From NCBI RefSeq assembly GCF_001425575.1, contig NZ_LMRD01000003.1:1-64000 (forward strand): DNA of 64,000 bases, read 5' to 3'. Positions 1-8,296 of this stretch are shown here, piece after piece. The notes under the pieces were generated by a model. It did no database searches, had not been told where the DNA came from, and was given only the letters and a program-made list of their open reading frames with translations. Made by a program: the position numbers and the translations under genes. The stretch is from Aurantimonas sp. Leaf443 (GTDB lineage Bacteria > Pseudomonadota > Alphaproteobacteria > Rhizobiales > Rhizobiaceae). Position 1 is the first letter of the stretch. Every line of letters starts with the position of its first letter.

Positions 1-96
1 AACTCGGAACTTGACCAAGGCCTGACCAGCCCAACATCGTCAAAGCCGGGTCAGTTCTTGATGGAAATCCTGGGTCAGCTCTCAGTGGAAATCAAC
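1..96. mobile_element. Probable terminal segment of an IS21-type insertion sequence (partial, runs off the window)
   Basis: Two direct repeat units stand in 24-base register at 48-70 and 72-94. Each begins GGGTCAG and carries TGGAAATC near its end. Tandem GGGTCAG...GAAATC units are, from memory, typical of the ends of IS21-family elements in proteobacteria. The repeats stop at about position 96, where coding sequence of the neighbouring membrane-protein gene begins, so that gene's last few codons seem to come from the element. The transposase genes would lie left of the window and are not visible. Confidence 0.4.
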
Positions 97-918
97 AGTG
101 AAGGCGCTCGGCGCCTCGCCGCCCATCATCACGCTCGTCGCCATCACGTCGGCGAGGAAGCTCGATCGCGCGTACCAGACGAGGGCGAGCGCGATGAGGA
201 GGGCGAGCGTGCCGAGCGAGAAGATCTGCCAGGCCGCCGCGCGGTCCGCGTCGCGCCGGTGCACGCCGAAGCGCGACTCGTACTGGCGCAGCACCGTGCC
301 GTGGCAATGGGAGGAGAGGGCGAAGGCGAAGGCAACGACCATGGTGACGCCGAGCGCGATGGCGGGCGTGAAATAGCTGATGGCCGAGAAGCTCTCGAAA
401 TTGATCATCGCGTCGAAGACGCCGACGAAGAGGAGAAGCGGCAGGTACCACCAGGGCGTGAGCCGGGCCTCGCGCCCGTGGCGGGCGCGTAGGTCGTCAT
501 AGGCGTAGCGCGTGGTCTCGAAATCGGCGCGGGCGGCCTCGTAGCGCTCGTGGTCGCTCGGATGGGCGTTGCGGCTCGCCTCCACCGCCTCGCGCTTGAG
601 GCGGATGCGCGCCTCCTCCTCCTGCGAGAGCTCGCGCTCCAGGAAGACCCCGCGCGCGCGGCTGGTCTCGTCATGGGCGCCGAGGATGGCGGAGACCGCG
701 TCCAGCGCCTCGCTGCGCGGGGCCGCGACGTGGCGCGCGTACCAGCCGCTCATGGCGGGCGTGATGTCGGCGGGCACGGGGCCGAGCGGTTCGCTGAGGC
801 GGATATGCACCGAGCGCGCCTCGCTCTCCAGCGCCGCCATGAGATCGGCGGCGAGCGGACCCTCGGGGTCGAAGTCCCGCCCGCAGTAGGCCTCCACGGC
901 CGCACTCGTCTTCGTCAC
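82..918 (-). CDS. Membrane protein of unknown function, 3' end probably truncated by an insertion
   Basis: The frame encodes about 278 residues from a GTG at 918, which has a good GGGGGAGAG ribosome-binding site just upstream. The N-terminal half is charged and soluble, with a predicted helical stretch rich in Glu and Arg. The C-terminal half has about three hydrophobic segments (around WWYLPLLLFVGVF, ALGVTMVVAFAFAL and LGTLALLIALALVW), so it is an inner-membrane protein. The last residues (TVDFH) are encoded by the repeat sequence at 82-96, which suggests that the natural C-terminus was lost. I do not recognise the family. The lipoprotein gene ends 38 bases upstream on the same strand, so the two are probably co-transcribed. 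Confidence 0.6.
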   Translation of the reverse strand: MTKTSAAVEAYCGRDFDPEGPLAADLMAALESEARSVHIRLSEPLGPVPADITPAMSGWYARHVAAPRSEALDAVSAILGAHDETSRARGVFLERELSQEEEARIRLKREAVEASRNAHPSDHERYEAARADFETTRYAYDDLRARHGREARLTPWWYLPLLLFVGVFDAMINFESFSAISYFTPAIALGVTMVVAFAFALSSHCHGTVLRQYESRFGVHRRDADRAAAWQIFSLGTLALLIALALVWYARSSFLADVMATSVMMGGEAPSAFTVDFH

Positions 919-956
919 GCCACTCTCCCCCAATGCCCGGCCGCGCCCGATGCCGC

Positions 957-1604
957 TCAGACCGCGACCAGTTCCCAGTCGCCGCCCGGCGTGCGGCAGG
1001 AGACCTGCGAGGCGCCGCCGGCGGTCTGCCCGTCCACCGTCACGCTCTGGTCGACCTGGCGGCAGGTCGTGTAGCCGCCGGTGACGCCGGCGACCTCGGC
1101 GGGCGCCGGCGCGGGCGTTGCGGGAACGGCGCCGGCGCGCGGCGTCGGGCGGGGGGCGGTCTTGGCGGCGAGGCGCTTGGGGACGGCGGCGGGCCGCACC
1201 TCGGTGCGCACGGCGACGGCCTTGCCCGAGCGGGCGCGGAACGTCTCGGTGCGCGAGACGCCCGATTCCAGCGCGCGCAGCTCGGCGGCGCGGATCGCGG
1301 CGCGGTCCTCGGCGGCGGCCACCTGCACGAGGACGGCGCAGGCCCCGACGCCGACGCCCGCCCCGATCAGCGCCCCGCGCCCGGCGCCGCCGCGCCCGTC
1401 CGCCGCCGCCCCGATGAGCGCGCCGAGGCCCGCCGAGAGCGCCACGCTCGCCACGCACTGGCCGATCGCCCGGTCCATCGCGCTCTGCCGCCCGCCGGGG
1501 CCGGACCCGGTGACGCAGCCCGAAAGCGCGAGGCTGGCGGCGAGCGCCGGGGCGAGAAGCCTGACGGAAACGGCGGAAGAGAAAACCATGCGACCCGACC
1601 CCAT
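957..1604 (-). CDS. Glycine-zipper outer-membrane lipoprotein, hypothetical
   Basis: A protein of 215 residues starts with a signal peptide ending in a lipobox (ALSGC), which puts the lipidated cysteine near residue 30. A Gly/Ala-rich zipper follows (GALIGAAADG and GALIGAGVGVGA), as in 17-kDa surface-antigen-like and Rick_17kDa-type lipoproteins. After an Ala/Pro linker the C-terminus has a short cysteine-containing segment (TTCRQVDQSVTVDG, VSCRTPGGDW) resembling the tail of that family. The start could be Met1 or Met6. It is probably an envelope protein co-transcribed with the downstream membrane protein. No specific role can be assigned. Confidence 0.7.
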   Translation of the reverse strand: MGSGRMVFSSAVSVRLLAPALAASLALSGCVTGSGPGGRQSAMDRAIGQCVASVALSAGLGALIGAAADGRGGAGRGALIGAGVGVGACAVLVQVAAAEDRAAIRAAELRALESGVSRTETFRARSGKAVAVRTEVRPAAVPKRLAAKTAPRPTPRAGAVPATPAPAPAEVAGVTGGYTTCRQVDQSVTVDGQTAGGASQVSCRTPGGDWELVAV

Positions 1605-1637
1605 GGCCGCCCGGGCGGGCGGCGAACGATGACTTAC

Positions 1638-1665
1638 CTATGATTGCATCATTACGGATTTGCAA
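1638..1665 (-). promoter_or_regulatory. Weak candidate promoter for the lipoprotein gene
   Basis: Reading the minus strand, TTGCAA (1665-1660) is followed after 16 bases by TCATAG (1643-1638). It lies 34 bases before the lipoprotein start, in a patch less GC-rich than its surroundings. The -10 match is poor, so this is only a candidate. Confidence 0.25.
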
Positions 1666-2322
1666 CCTTAGTTTGCCGGTCGCGTTCCTCTATCTCGCGC
1701 TGCGCGCAGATCCGTCCGTCAGGCGGATCGCCCCGGCGGCGCCCGAAACGCGCGGCGAAACGGGACGTCGGACCGCGCCGCACCGTGCGAGCCGGCGTCC
1801 TCGGTCCGGGGCGGCGTGACGTTCGAGGGAACGGACGAGCCGGCGCGGACGCTCGCACCGGCATCGCCCATCAAGGGGCGAGCGACCGGGCCATGGAGGC
1901 GGTGCTCGCCGCCATTCTCACCGTCGCGGGCCCGCGTCTTCTGCTCGCCTCGCCCGGATGTTCCATAACTGATCTTATGCCATTGGCTTAATACTTGTCG
2001 TTCTGCTTGAAAACCTGGGACAGCCTGCGCGCGATACCCAATCGCGGCCACCCGCGCCGCGCGCGGCGGGACGGCGCGCGGACGGCCGGGGCCTGCGCCC
2101 TTCTGCACGCCTTCGACCGCCCGGGACCCGGCCGCGCCGAAGAAACGCCGGACGACCTTCGATGGTTCTTGCTTCCCTCGCCAGTATGGTGGAGATTAGA
2201 GACGCGGGCGCCGGACATGAATCATTTCTGTTCATCGCCCGATGCTACAGATCGATCCCGACGAAACGAGATCAGACTTGGCGAAGCCGGTTCGGCGTCG
2301 CCCCTCCATTGGCCGCGAGTTC
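1666..2322. other. Intergenic stretch without a recognisable gene
   Basis: Open frames here have the composition of GC-rich noise and no recognisable domains. The patch 1965-2010 is locally AT-richer and could hold promoter elements. I see no RNA gene, terminator or repeat that I can defend. Confidence 0.5.
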
Positions 2323-2862
2323 ATGAAACGCCCCCTGAAGCCCTTCGTCGTCGAGCACAAGCGCCGCACCCGCGCGGGCGTGGGCGAGCCACCCTCCATC
2401 TGGTCCGGCGCGCTCGGCGAGGAGATCCGCACGCTGGTCAAGGCGGGCGAGGTCGAGGAGGCCGCGCCCGAGCCGGCCGCGCCCCGCCGCCGCGCCAGGG
2501 CCGCCGCCGCCGAGGCGGAAGGCGAGCCCGCCGCCAAGGGGCGCATCCTGATGGCCCGCGAGGAGCCGGCCGAGCCGCAGGCCGAAAGCGCCGAACCCGC
2601 CCCCGAGGAAACGCCCCGCCGCCGGCGCGGCCGCCCGCCCGGCTCCAAGTCCAAGCCCCGCGCCGAGGCGCCGCAGGCTCCCCGGCCCGGCCCGGCGCGC
2701 GAGAGCGCCGCGCCGACGCCCGCCGCCCCGTCTCGCGCCGCCGCGCCCGACGCGGTGGACGCCGCGCCGAGCCGCCCGCTGACGCCCGCCGGCCTGCGCT
2801 ATCTCGAACGGCGCGCCGGCCTCAAGGAACAGAAGCTCTGGCAGCGCTGGAAGCGCAAGTAG
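2323..2862 (+). CDS. Basic low-complexity protein with AT-hook-like motif, hypothetical
   Basis: The start is taken at the Met giving MKRPLKPFVVEHKRRTR, because conserved rhizobial proteins of this type begin this way. An in-frame ATG at 2242 would add 27 residues. The protein has about 179 residues. After the N-terminal basic motif it contains a long Ala/Pro/Glu/Arg-rich disordered region with RRRGRPPGSKSKPR, which resembles an AT-hook (core GRP flanked by basic residues). It ends in a conserved-looking basic tail (LKEQKLWQRWKRK). DNA or RNA binding is an inference from charge and the hook-like motif. No enzyme signature is present. Confidence 0.55.
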   Translation: MKRPLKPFVVEHKRRTRAGVGEPPSIWSGALGEEIRTLVKAGEVEEAAPEPAAPRRRARAAAAEAEGEPAAKGRILMAREEPAEPQAESAEPAPEETPRRRRGRPPGSKSKPRAEAPQAPRPGPARESAAPTPAAPSRAAAPDAVDAAPSRPLTPAGLRYLERRAGLKEQKLWQRWKRK

Positions 2863-2990
2863 TTCCGCCGCATCGACGGCGCCGGCATCCCTCGGCATCG
2901 TCGTCCTCGGGCGCGCGGCAAGGTTGCTGGCCGGCCTGCGCGAGGCCGGCAGCGCCCGCGTCCTCCCCCTTGTGCGCAGAGCGATAAATC

Positions 2991-3005
2991 GTCACTGCAG
3001 GTGAC
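2991..3005. repeat. Inverted repeat GTCAC-N5-GTGAC upstream of the HWE kinase
   Basis: The sequence GTCACTGCAGGTGAC has perfect 5-base arms around TGCAG. It sits 60 bases before the kinase start and just after an AT-rich GATAAATC. It may be an operator, but the regulator is unknown. Confidence 0.35.
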
Positions 3006-3065
3006 GGCGGGCCGGGTTTGATCCTATCCTGCGCGCCGGGGCGGACCAAGGACGGGGCGGGCGGC

Positions 3066-4742
3066 GTGACGAGGGACAAGGCCAGGTTCGCGCCGCGGTT
3101 GCGCGCGGGAAGCGATGGTCCGCCGGACGGCGGCGAGGTCGGGCGGCTGATCCGCGCGGCCGATTTCTCCAGCACGCCGCTCGGCGCCGCCGGGGACTGG
3201 CCCTCCCCCTTGCGCACCATCCTCTCGGCGGTGCTCGATTCGCCCGCCTGCGGCAGCGTCCTGTGGGGGCCGGACCTGCGCCTCTTCTACAACGACGCCG
3301 CCATCCCCTTCATGGAAGAGCGCCATCCGGCGGCGCTCGGCGAGCCCGCGCCGCTCGTGTGGGGCGAGAGCTGGGCGGCCTTCGCGCCGCTGGTGGCCGA
3401 GGTTCTGCGCAGCGGGCGCGGCGGCACGATGAGCGATCTCTGCGTGCCCCTGCAGCGCGGCGCGGACACGGTGCGCACGCTCTGGGACGTGACCTGCGTG
3501 CCCGTGCGCGGCGAGGACGGGGCGGTGGCCGGGGTCTTCACGCAGGGGATCGAGACGACCGGGCGGCGCCTCGCCGAGACGCGGCAGGCCCTGCGCCTCT
3601 CGCTGGCCGACCGCCTGCGCGCCTGCGGCGACGAGGCCGAACTGATGGACATCGCCGCCGAAGGGCTCGGCCGCCATTTCGGCGCCTGCCGCGTCGGCTT
3701 CGGCGAGGTGTCGGACGACGGCGCGTCGATCTCCTTCCCCGCCTGCTACGCCGACGGCGTGGCGCCCATCACCGGCACGGTGCCCATCCTCTCCTTCGGC
3801 GGCGCCAACATCGCGCAGCAGCGCGCCGGGCGCACCCTCGTCCTGGAGGACGCGGCGCTCGACGGCGAGAACGCCGCCACCTGGGCCGGGCTCGACATCG
3901 GCGCCGTCCTCTCCGTGCCGCTCGTGCGCGACGGCGTCTTCCGCGCCAGCCTCTACATCAATCACCGCGTGCCGACGCCCTGGAACGCGCCGGACATCGC
4001 GCTGGTGGAGGAGATCGCCTCGCGCGCCATCGACAATCTCTGGCGCATCCGCGCCGAGGCCGAGACCGAGCGCGCGCGGCGCCGGCTGGAGATCGGCTTC
4101 GACCGGGTGGAGGCCTCGATGGAGGGCCTGCGCCAGGCCGACCGGCGCCAGCGGCTTCTCAAGCGCGAACTCTCGCACCGCATGAAGAACACGCTCTCCA
4201 TGGTACAGGCCGTGGTGGCCCAGAGCCTGCGCCATGCCGCCGACATGGACGAGGCGGCGGCCATGGCCTCGGCGCGCATCCAGGCGCTGGCGCGCGCGCA
4301 GGACATCCTCACCGCCACCGACTGGTCGGCCTCCCCGGTCGCCGAGGTCGTGGCGGCGGCGATCGCGCCCTATCGCGACGTGGACGAGCGCTTCGCGGTC
4401 TGCGGGCCGAAGGTCGATCTGGGCGCCAGCCAGGCGCTCGGCCTGTCGCTCGCCATCCACGAACTGGCGACCAACGCCACCAAATACGGCGCCCTCTCGA
4501 CGGCGTCGGGCCGCGTCGCCCTCTCCTGGACGCACGCGCCCGACGGGGATTTCGCCTTTTCCTGGCGCGAGAGCGGCGGGCCGCCGGTGCGGGCGCCCTC
4601 GCGCCGCGGCTTCGGCTCGCGGCTCGTGGAACGTGTGGTGCCGGACTATTTCGACGGGCGCGCACGGATCGATTACGCGCCTGCGGGCTTATCCTACGAG
4701 TTGGCCGGCTCGCTCCCCACGGAACGCCGAGACGGGCCATGA
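3066..4742 (+). CDS. HWE-family sensor histidine kinase (PAS-GAF-HWE)
   Basis: The protein has about 558 residues from GTG 3066; a TTG at 3018 would add 16. Residues 20-170 form a PAS-like sensor typical of HWE kinases (STPLGAAGDWPSPL, then LWGPDLRLFYNDA). A GAF-like domain follows at about 185-330. The dimerisation and phosphoacceptor helix is ELSHRMKNTLSMVQAVV with His near residue 371. The N-box is HELATNATKYGALS near residue 466. There is no transmembrane segment, so it is probably a cytosolic sensor, and the signal is unknown. The response regulator starts 10 bases after the stop and is the likely partner. Confidence 0.88.
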   Translation: MTRDKARFAPRLRAGSDGPPDGGEVGRLIRAADFSSTPLGAAGDWPSPLRTILSAVLDSPACGSVLWGPDLRLFYNDAAIPFMEERHPAALGEPAPLVWGESWAAFAPLVAEVLRSGRGGTMSDLCVPLQRGADTVRTLWDVTCVPVRGEDGAVAGVFTQGIETTGRRLAETRQALRLSLADRLRACGDEAELMDIAAEGLGRHFGACRVGFGEVSDDGASISFPACYADGVAPITGTVPILSFGGANIAQQRAGRTLVLEDAALDGENAATWAGLDIGAVLSVPLVRDGVFRASLYINHRVPTPWNAPDIALVEEIASRAIDNLWRIRAEAETERARRRLEIGFDRVEASMEGLRQADRRQRLLKRELSHRMKNTLSMVQAVVAQSLRHAADMDEAAAMASARIQALARAQDILTATDWSASPVAEVVAAAIAPYRDVDERFAVCGPKVDLGASQALGLSLAIHELATNATKYGALSTASGRVALSWTHAPDGDFAFSWRESGGPPVRAPSRRGFGSRLVERVVPDYFDGRARIDYAPAGLSYELAGSLPTERRDGP

Positions 4743-4752
4743 GTGTCTGGCC

Positions 4753-5145
4753 ATGTCCCATGCCCCGCCGTCACAGGCTTTCGCCGTCCTCGTCGTAGAG
4801 GACGAGCCGATGATCCTGTGGGACACGATCGACCTCATCGAGGAGGCCGGATACGTCGCCTACGGGGCGGCCAATGCCGACGAGGCCATCGCGCTCCTCG
4901 AGACCCGCCCCGACATCCGCGTCCTCTTCACCGACATCGACATGCCCGGCTCCATGGACGGGCTCAAGCTCGCCGCCGCCGTCTTCGACCGCTGGCCCCC
5001 CGTCACCATCATCGTCGCCTCCGGCCAGGTGAACGTGACGGCCGCGCGCCTGCCGAACGGGGCGACCTTCCTCGCCAAGCCCTACCGGCCGAACTCCGTC
5101 CTGGAAGCCCTGCGCCAGGCCGGCGCCCGCGCGCCCGGCCGCTGA
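4753..5145 (+). CDS. Single-domain response regulator (CheY-like)
   Basis: This is a receiver domain of 130 residues without an output domain. The acidic pocket is VVEDEP, the phosphoacceptor is Asp61 in LFTDIDMPG, and the conserved Lys is in FLAKPYRP. Receivers ending with AKPYRP are common next to HWE kinases in Hyphomicrobiales. The start ATG is the first one after the kinase stop. It probably passes the phosphoryl group onward or acts by protein contact, because it has no DNA-binding part. Confidence 0.9.
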   Translation: MSHAPPSQAFAVLVVEDEPMILWDTIDLIEEAGYVAYGAANADEAIALLETRPDIRVLFTDIDMPGSMDGLKLAAAVFDRWPPVTIIVASGQVNVTAARLPNGATFLAKPYRPNSVLEALRQAGARAPGR

Positions 5146-5222
5146 GGGCGTCACCGCGCCGCATTCCCGGCCCGCCCGCCGGCGCCATCCTCATCCGTCC
5201 GAGCCCCTGCCTGGAACCGCCG

Positions 5223-5400
5223 ATGACGCCCGAAACGCAAGTGCGGCTCCTGTCGGTGAAGAGCGCCGTGCCGCCCCATGTCATCACCCAGCGCGAGGCG
5301 GCCGAGGTCGCCCATCGCAGCTTTTCCGGCCGGTTCGCCGATTTCGACCGGCTGGCGCTCCTCGTCCCGCGCATCCGCGCCGAGAGCGCGGCGCTGAAGG
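5223..5400 (+). pseudogene. N-terminal remnant of a type III polyketide synthase (chalcone synthase family)
   Basis: From ATG 5223 the translation VRLLSVKSAVPPHVITQ and then SFSGRFADFDRLA looks like the first 45-50 residues of a bacterial type III polyketide synthase. Similarity stops after RLALLVPRI. The frame stays open only because of the GC-rich composition, and it then runs antisense through bdhA. The catalytic Cys-His-Asn core is absent. It is therefore a 5' gene fragment left by a deletion, probably with its right end near 5400. The assignment rests on remembered family sequences. Confidence 0.5.
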
Positions 5401-5456
5401 CGGCGGCGCCGCCGGGAGCCCCCCGCGGCGCCCGGACGCGCGCCCCTCGCCCGCGC

Positions 5457-6239
5457 CTATTGCATGAACCAGCCGTGGCTGACGACGATCGACTGGCCGG
5501 TCAGCGCATTGGTGGGGAAGGCGGCGAGGAAGACCGCTGTCTGGGCGACGTCGGCGATGGTGGTGAACTCGCCGTCCACCGTGTCCTTCAGCATCACCGT
5601 CCGGACGACGTCCTCCTCGCTGATGCCGAGCTCCCTGGCCTGTTCGGGAATCTGCTTCTCCACCAGCGGGGTGCGCACGAAGCCCGGGCAGATGACGTTG
5701 GCGCGCACGCCGTGGGCCGCGCCCTCCTTGGCCACGACCTTGGCGAGGCCCACCAGCCCGTGCTTGGCGGTGACATAGGGCGCCTTCAGCCTGGAGGCCT
5801 CCTTGGAATGGACCGAGCCCATGTAGATCACGCTGCCGCCGCGCCCCTGCGCATACATGCGCTTCAGGCAGGCCCGCGTGGTGAGGAAGGCGCCGTCGAG
5901 ATGGATGGCGAGGAGCTTCTTCCAGTCGCCGAAGGCCATCTCGTGGACGGGCGCGACGATCTGGATGCCCGCATTGGAGACGAGGACGTCGATGGCGCCG
6001 AACTTCTGCGCCACCGCCTCGATGCCGGCCTCCACGCCCGCCTCGTCCGTCACGTCCATCGCGACGCCCATGGCGCGCGCGCCCGTGGGGTCGAACTCGG
6101 CCGCCGTCGCCGCGGCGGCCTGCGCGTTGAGGTCGGCGATGGCGACGCTGGCGCCGGCGGCGAGGAACTCGCGGGCGATCTCCTTGCCGATGCCGCTCGC
6201 CGCGCCCGTGACGACGGCGACCTTGTCCTTGAGGCTCAT
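5457..6239 (-). CDS. bdhA: 3-hydroxybutyrate dehydrogenase (short-chain dehydrogenase)
   Basis: This 260-residue classical SDR interconverts (R)-3-hydroxybutyrate and acetoacetate with NAD+ (EC 1.1.1.30) in polyhydroxybutyrate and ketone-body use. The coenzyme motif is [14 protein letters not shown] at the N-terminus, followed by SNAGI. The catalytic set is the Ser in YMGSVHS and Tyr/Lys in YVTAKHG. The family-typical segment [12 protein letters not shown] and the C-terminal SHGWFMQ match BdhA. The start ATG overlaps the stop of the patatin gene by 4 bases, so the two are translationally coupled. Confidence 0.9.
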   Translation of the reverse strand: MSLKDKVAVVTGAASGIGKEIAREFLAAGASVAIADLNAQAAAATAAEFDPTGARAMGVAMDVTDEAGVEAGIEAVAQKFGAIDVLVSNAGIQIVAPVHEMAFGDWKKLLAIHLDGAFLTTRACLKRMYAQGRGGSVIYMGSVHSKEASRLKAPYVTAKHGLVGLAKVVAKEGAAHGVRANVICPGFVRTPLVEKQIPEQARELGISEEDVVRTVMLKDTVDGEFTTIADVAQTAVFLAAFPTNALTGQSIVVSHGWFMQ

Positions 6240-7459
6240 GACGCATCCTTTCCGGCTGTGCGCAGGGCGGCGCGGTGCGCCCGGCCCTCGTTGATGAAGT
6301 CGTAGACCGCGATCCCCGGCGGATCGGCGGGCGGGGTCAGCACCTCGCGATGGGAGAGGGTGCGGCGCGCGTTCTCGTAGCCGGTGCGCCAATGGTCCTC
6401 CATCGTCTGGCGGGAGAACTCGTAGTCCTTGGACTGGCCCTCGTAGGTGGGCGAGCGATAGATCAGCTGCACGATGCTGGTGACGGCGGGGTCGGATTCG
6501 GCCGCCAGGAGCCGCGCCTCCCTCGTCTCCTTGAGCGCATCGGGCAGCTGGGCATGCAGCGCCTGGAAGGCGGCGCGCAGCTCCCGTCGCGCGGTGAAGG
6601 CGTCGGTCGCCGCGCGCGTGCGGCTGGAGAACTGGATCTCCTTCATGCGCACCGCCACGCTCGCCAGATCGCGCGGCAGCGCCCCTTGCGCGCTCCACAG
6701 GTCCACCTGGAAGACCAGCGTGTCGAGGGTCGAGCCCGCCGACAGCACCCAGTCGAGCGGCGTGTTGGAGACCATGCCGCCGTCCCAATAGTGCTCGCCG
6801 TCGATCTCCACGGCGGCAAAGCCCGGCGGCAGCGCGCCCGAGGCCATCACGTGCTCGGCCCGGATCGTGTGGGTGGCATTGTCGAAATAGGCGAAGTTCC
6901 CGCTCGTCACGTTCACCGCGCCGACGCTGAAGCGCATGGCCCGGGCATTGATGCGGTCGAAGTCGACGAGCCGTTCCAGCGTCGCGCGCAAGGGGCGCGT
7001 GTCGTACCAGCTCGTGGCCGCGGGCGTGCCCATGGACTGGAAGGGCGGCGGCGGCAGGCGCGGCGCGAAGAAACCGGGCACGCCGCCGGCCAGCACCTGC
7101 AGCGCCGAGACCTGGTTGATGAAGCCGCGCAGCTGCCGGTCGGCGGCCACCTGCGGCAGGTGGTCGGCCCAGTCGCCCGGCCCCGTCGTCACCCCCTCCC
7201 AGAAGGCGCGCAGCTTCTCCACGCGCGTCTGCGGCGCATTGCCGGCGACGAGGGCGCAGTTGATCGCCCCGATCGAGATGCCCGCGACCCAGTTCGGCTC
7301 GATCCCGTGCTCGGCCAGCGCCTCGTAGACGCCCGCCTGATAGGCGCCGAGCGCCCCGCCGCCCTGCAGCAGCAGCGCCACGCAGCCGAAGGGCGTGCCG
7401 TTCGGGCGGGCGGGCTCGGGCGGAGCGCGGCGCGCCGGTGCGGTCCGGGCCTCACTCAC
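6236..7459 (-). CDS. Patatin-like phospholipase with C-terminal DUF3734-type extension
   Basis: The protein has 407 residues. The oxyanion motif is [12 protein letters not shown] at about 33-44, the nucleophile elbow GISIGAIN places Ser at about 62, and the dyad Asp lies in YWDGG. This is a Ser-Asp lipid acyl hydrolase. The long C-terminal part (about 280-400) corresponds to the DUF3734 region that accompanies this type. Such genes commonly sit directly upstream of bdhA in rhizobia, which suggests a role in lipid or polyhydroxyalkanoate turnover. It overlaps the upstream gene by 8 bases and bdhA by 4 bases. Confidence 0.88.
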   Translation of the reverse strand: MSEARTAPARRAPPEPARPNGTPFGCVALLLQGGGALGAYQAGVYEALAEHGIEPNWVAGISIGAINCALVAGNAPQTRVEKLRAFWEGVTTGPGDWADHLPQVAADRQLRGFINQVSALQVLAGGVPGFFAPRLPPPPFQSMGTPAATSWYDTRPLRATLERLVDFDRINARAMRFSVGAVNVTSGNFAYFDNATHTIRAEHVMASGALPPGFAAVEIDGEHYWDGGMVSNTPLDWVLSAGSTLDTLVFQVDLWSAQGALPRDLASVAVRMKEIQFSSRTRAATDAFTARRELRAAFQALHAQLPDALKETREARLLAAESDPAVTSIVQLIYRSPTYEGQSKDYEFSRQTMEDHWRTGYENARRTLSHREVLTPPADPPGIAVYDFINEGRAHRAALRTAGKDAS

Positions 7460-8018
7460 GTTCGGGCACCGGCACGTTGAAGCCGTTCAGCGTCGTGGAG
7501 ACGAGGCAGTAGAGGCCGACGAGATAGATCAGCTCGTTGGTGCCGTGCTGGCCGAAGGTCTCCACCGCCAGCCGGTAGAGCGGTTCGGGCAGCGTGCCGC
7601 CCTCGACGAGGGCGAAGGCGACGTCGTAGGCGACGCTCTCCTCGCGCGGCAGGTCGGCGGGCTTGATGCGGGCGACGAGGGTGGCGAGGCGCTCCAGCGG
7701 CATCGTCTCGCGCTCGGCGACGGCGACATGGGCGTAGAGCTCGTAGGCCGCGTTGAACCGCGCGCCGACGACGAGGATGGCGATCTGGCGCACCTCGTCG
7801 CGAAGGCTCGCCTCTGCGGTCATGGCGAGCGTCAGGTCCCAGATCGCCTTGCCGATGCGCGGCTCGTGCAGCCAGGGGTTCCACGGCCCCATCAGCGCGC
7901 CGTTCTCGGCCTCGACCTTGAAGTCGCTGAAACTGCCGGCGATGCCGCGGCGCATGTCGTCGTAGAGGGTCTTCTGCTCGGGGCCGAGATCCTCGGGCGC
8001 GATGAGGGGCAGGCGCAT
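7452..8018 (-). CDS. Carboxymuconolactone decarboxylase / AhpD-like family protein
   Basis: The protein has 188 residues starting MRLPLIAPEDLGPEQKTLYDD. The central helical region (RIGKAIWDLTLAMTAEASLRDEVRQIAILVVGARFNAAYELYAH) matches AhpD-like CMD proteins. The usual redox Cys-x-x-Cys is absent; the equivalent stretch reads ARFNAAYELY, so thiol peroxidase activity is doubtful. It is the first gene of the three-gene minus-strand operon with the patatin gene and bdhA. A longer upstream frame exists, but it has no family similarity. Confidence 0.75.
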   Translation of the reverse strand: MRLPLIAPEDLGPEQKTLYDDMRRGIAGSFSDFKVEAENGALMGPWNPWLHEPRIGKAIWDLTLAMTAEASLRDEVRQIAILVVGARFNAAYELYAHVAVAERETMPLERLATLVARIKPADLPREESVAYDVAFALVEGGTLPEPLYRLAVETFGQHGTNELIYLVGLYCLVSTTLNGFNVPVPERE

Positions 8019-8296
8019 GGGCTGGGTCCTTTGCGGCGTTTCGCATCGCGGGGCGCCGCACGGCGCGCGGCCCGCGGACGGGCCGCCGGTCCGACCGGGC
8101 CGCGCGCGATGCTGCGCTGCGAAAACTCCCGGCGCCCGCGTCGGTTCCCGTCGCATGTGCTGCCGGGCTTCTACAATCCAGAGTCGTCCGCATTGGGGAG
8201 GATACGTTAACTTTCGCGTTGCATGATAACGACTTACGGACGATCGGATGAGCGCACCGCTCCTTCCGGCCGCAACGATCGAGAGACGGTTCGACG

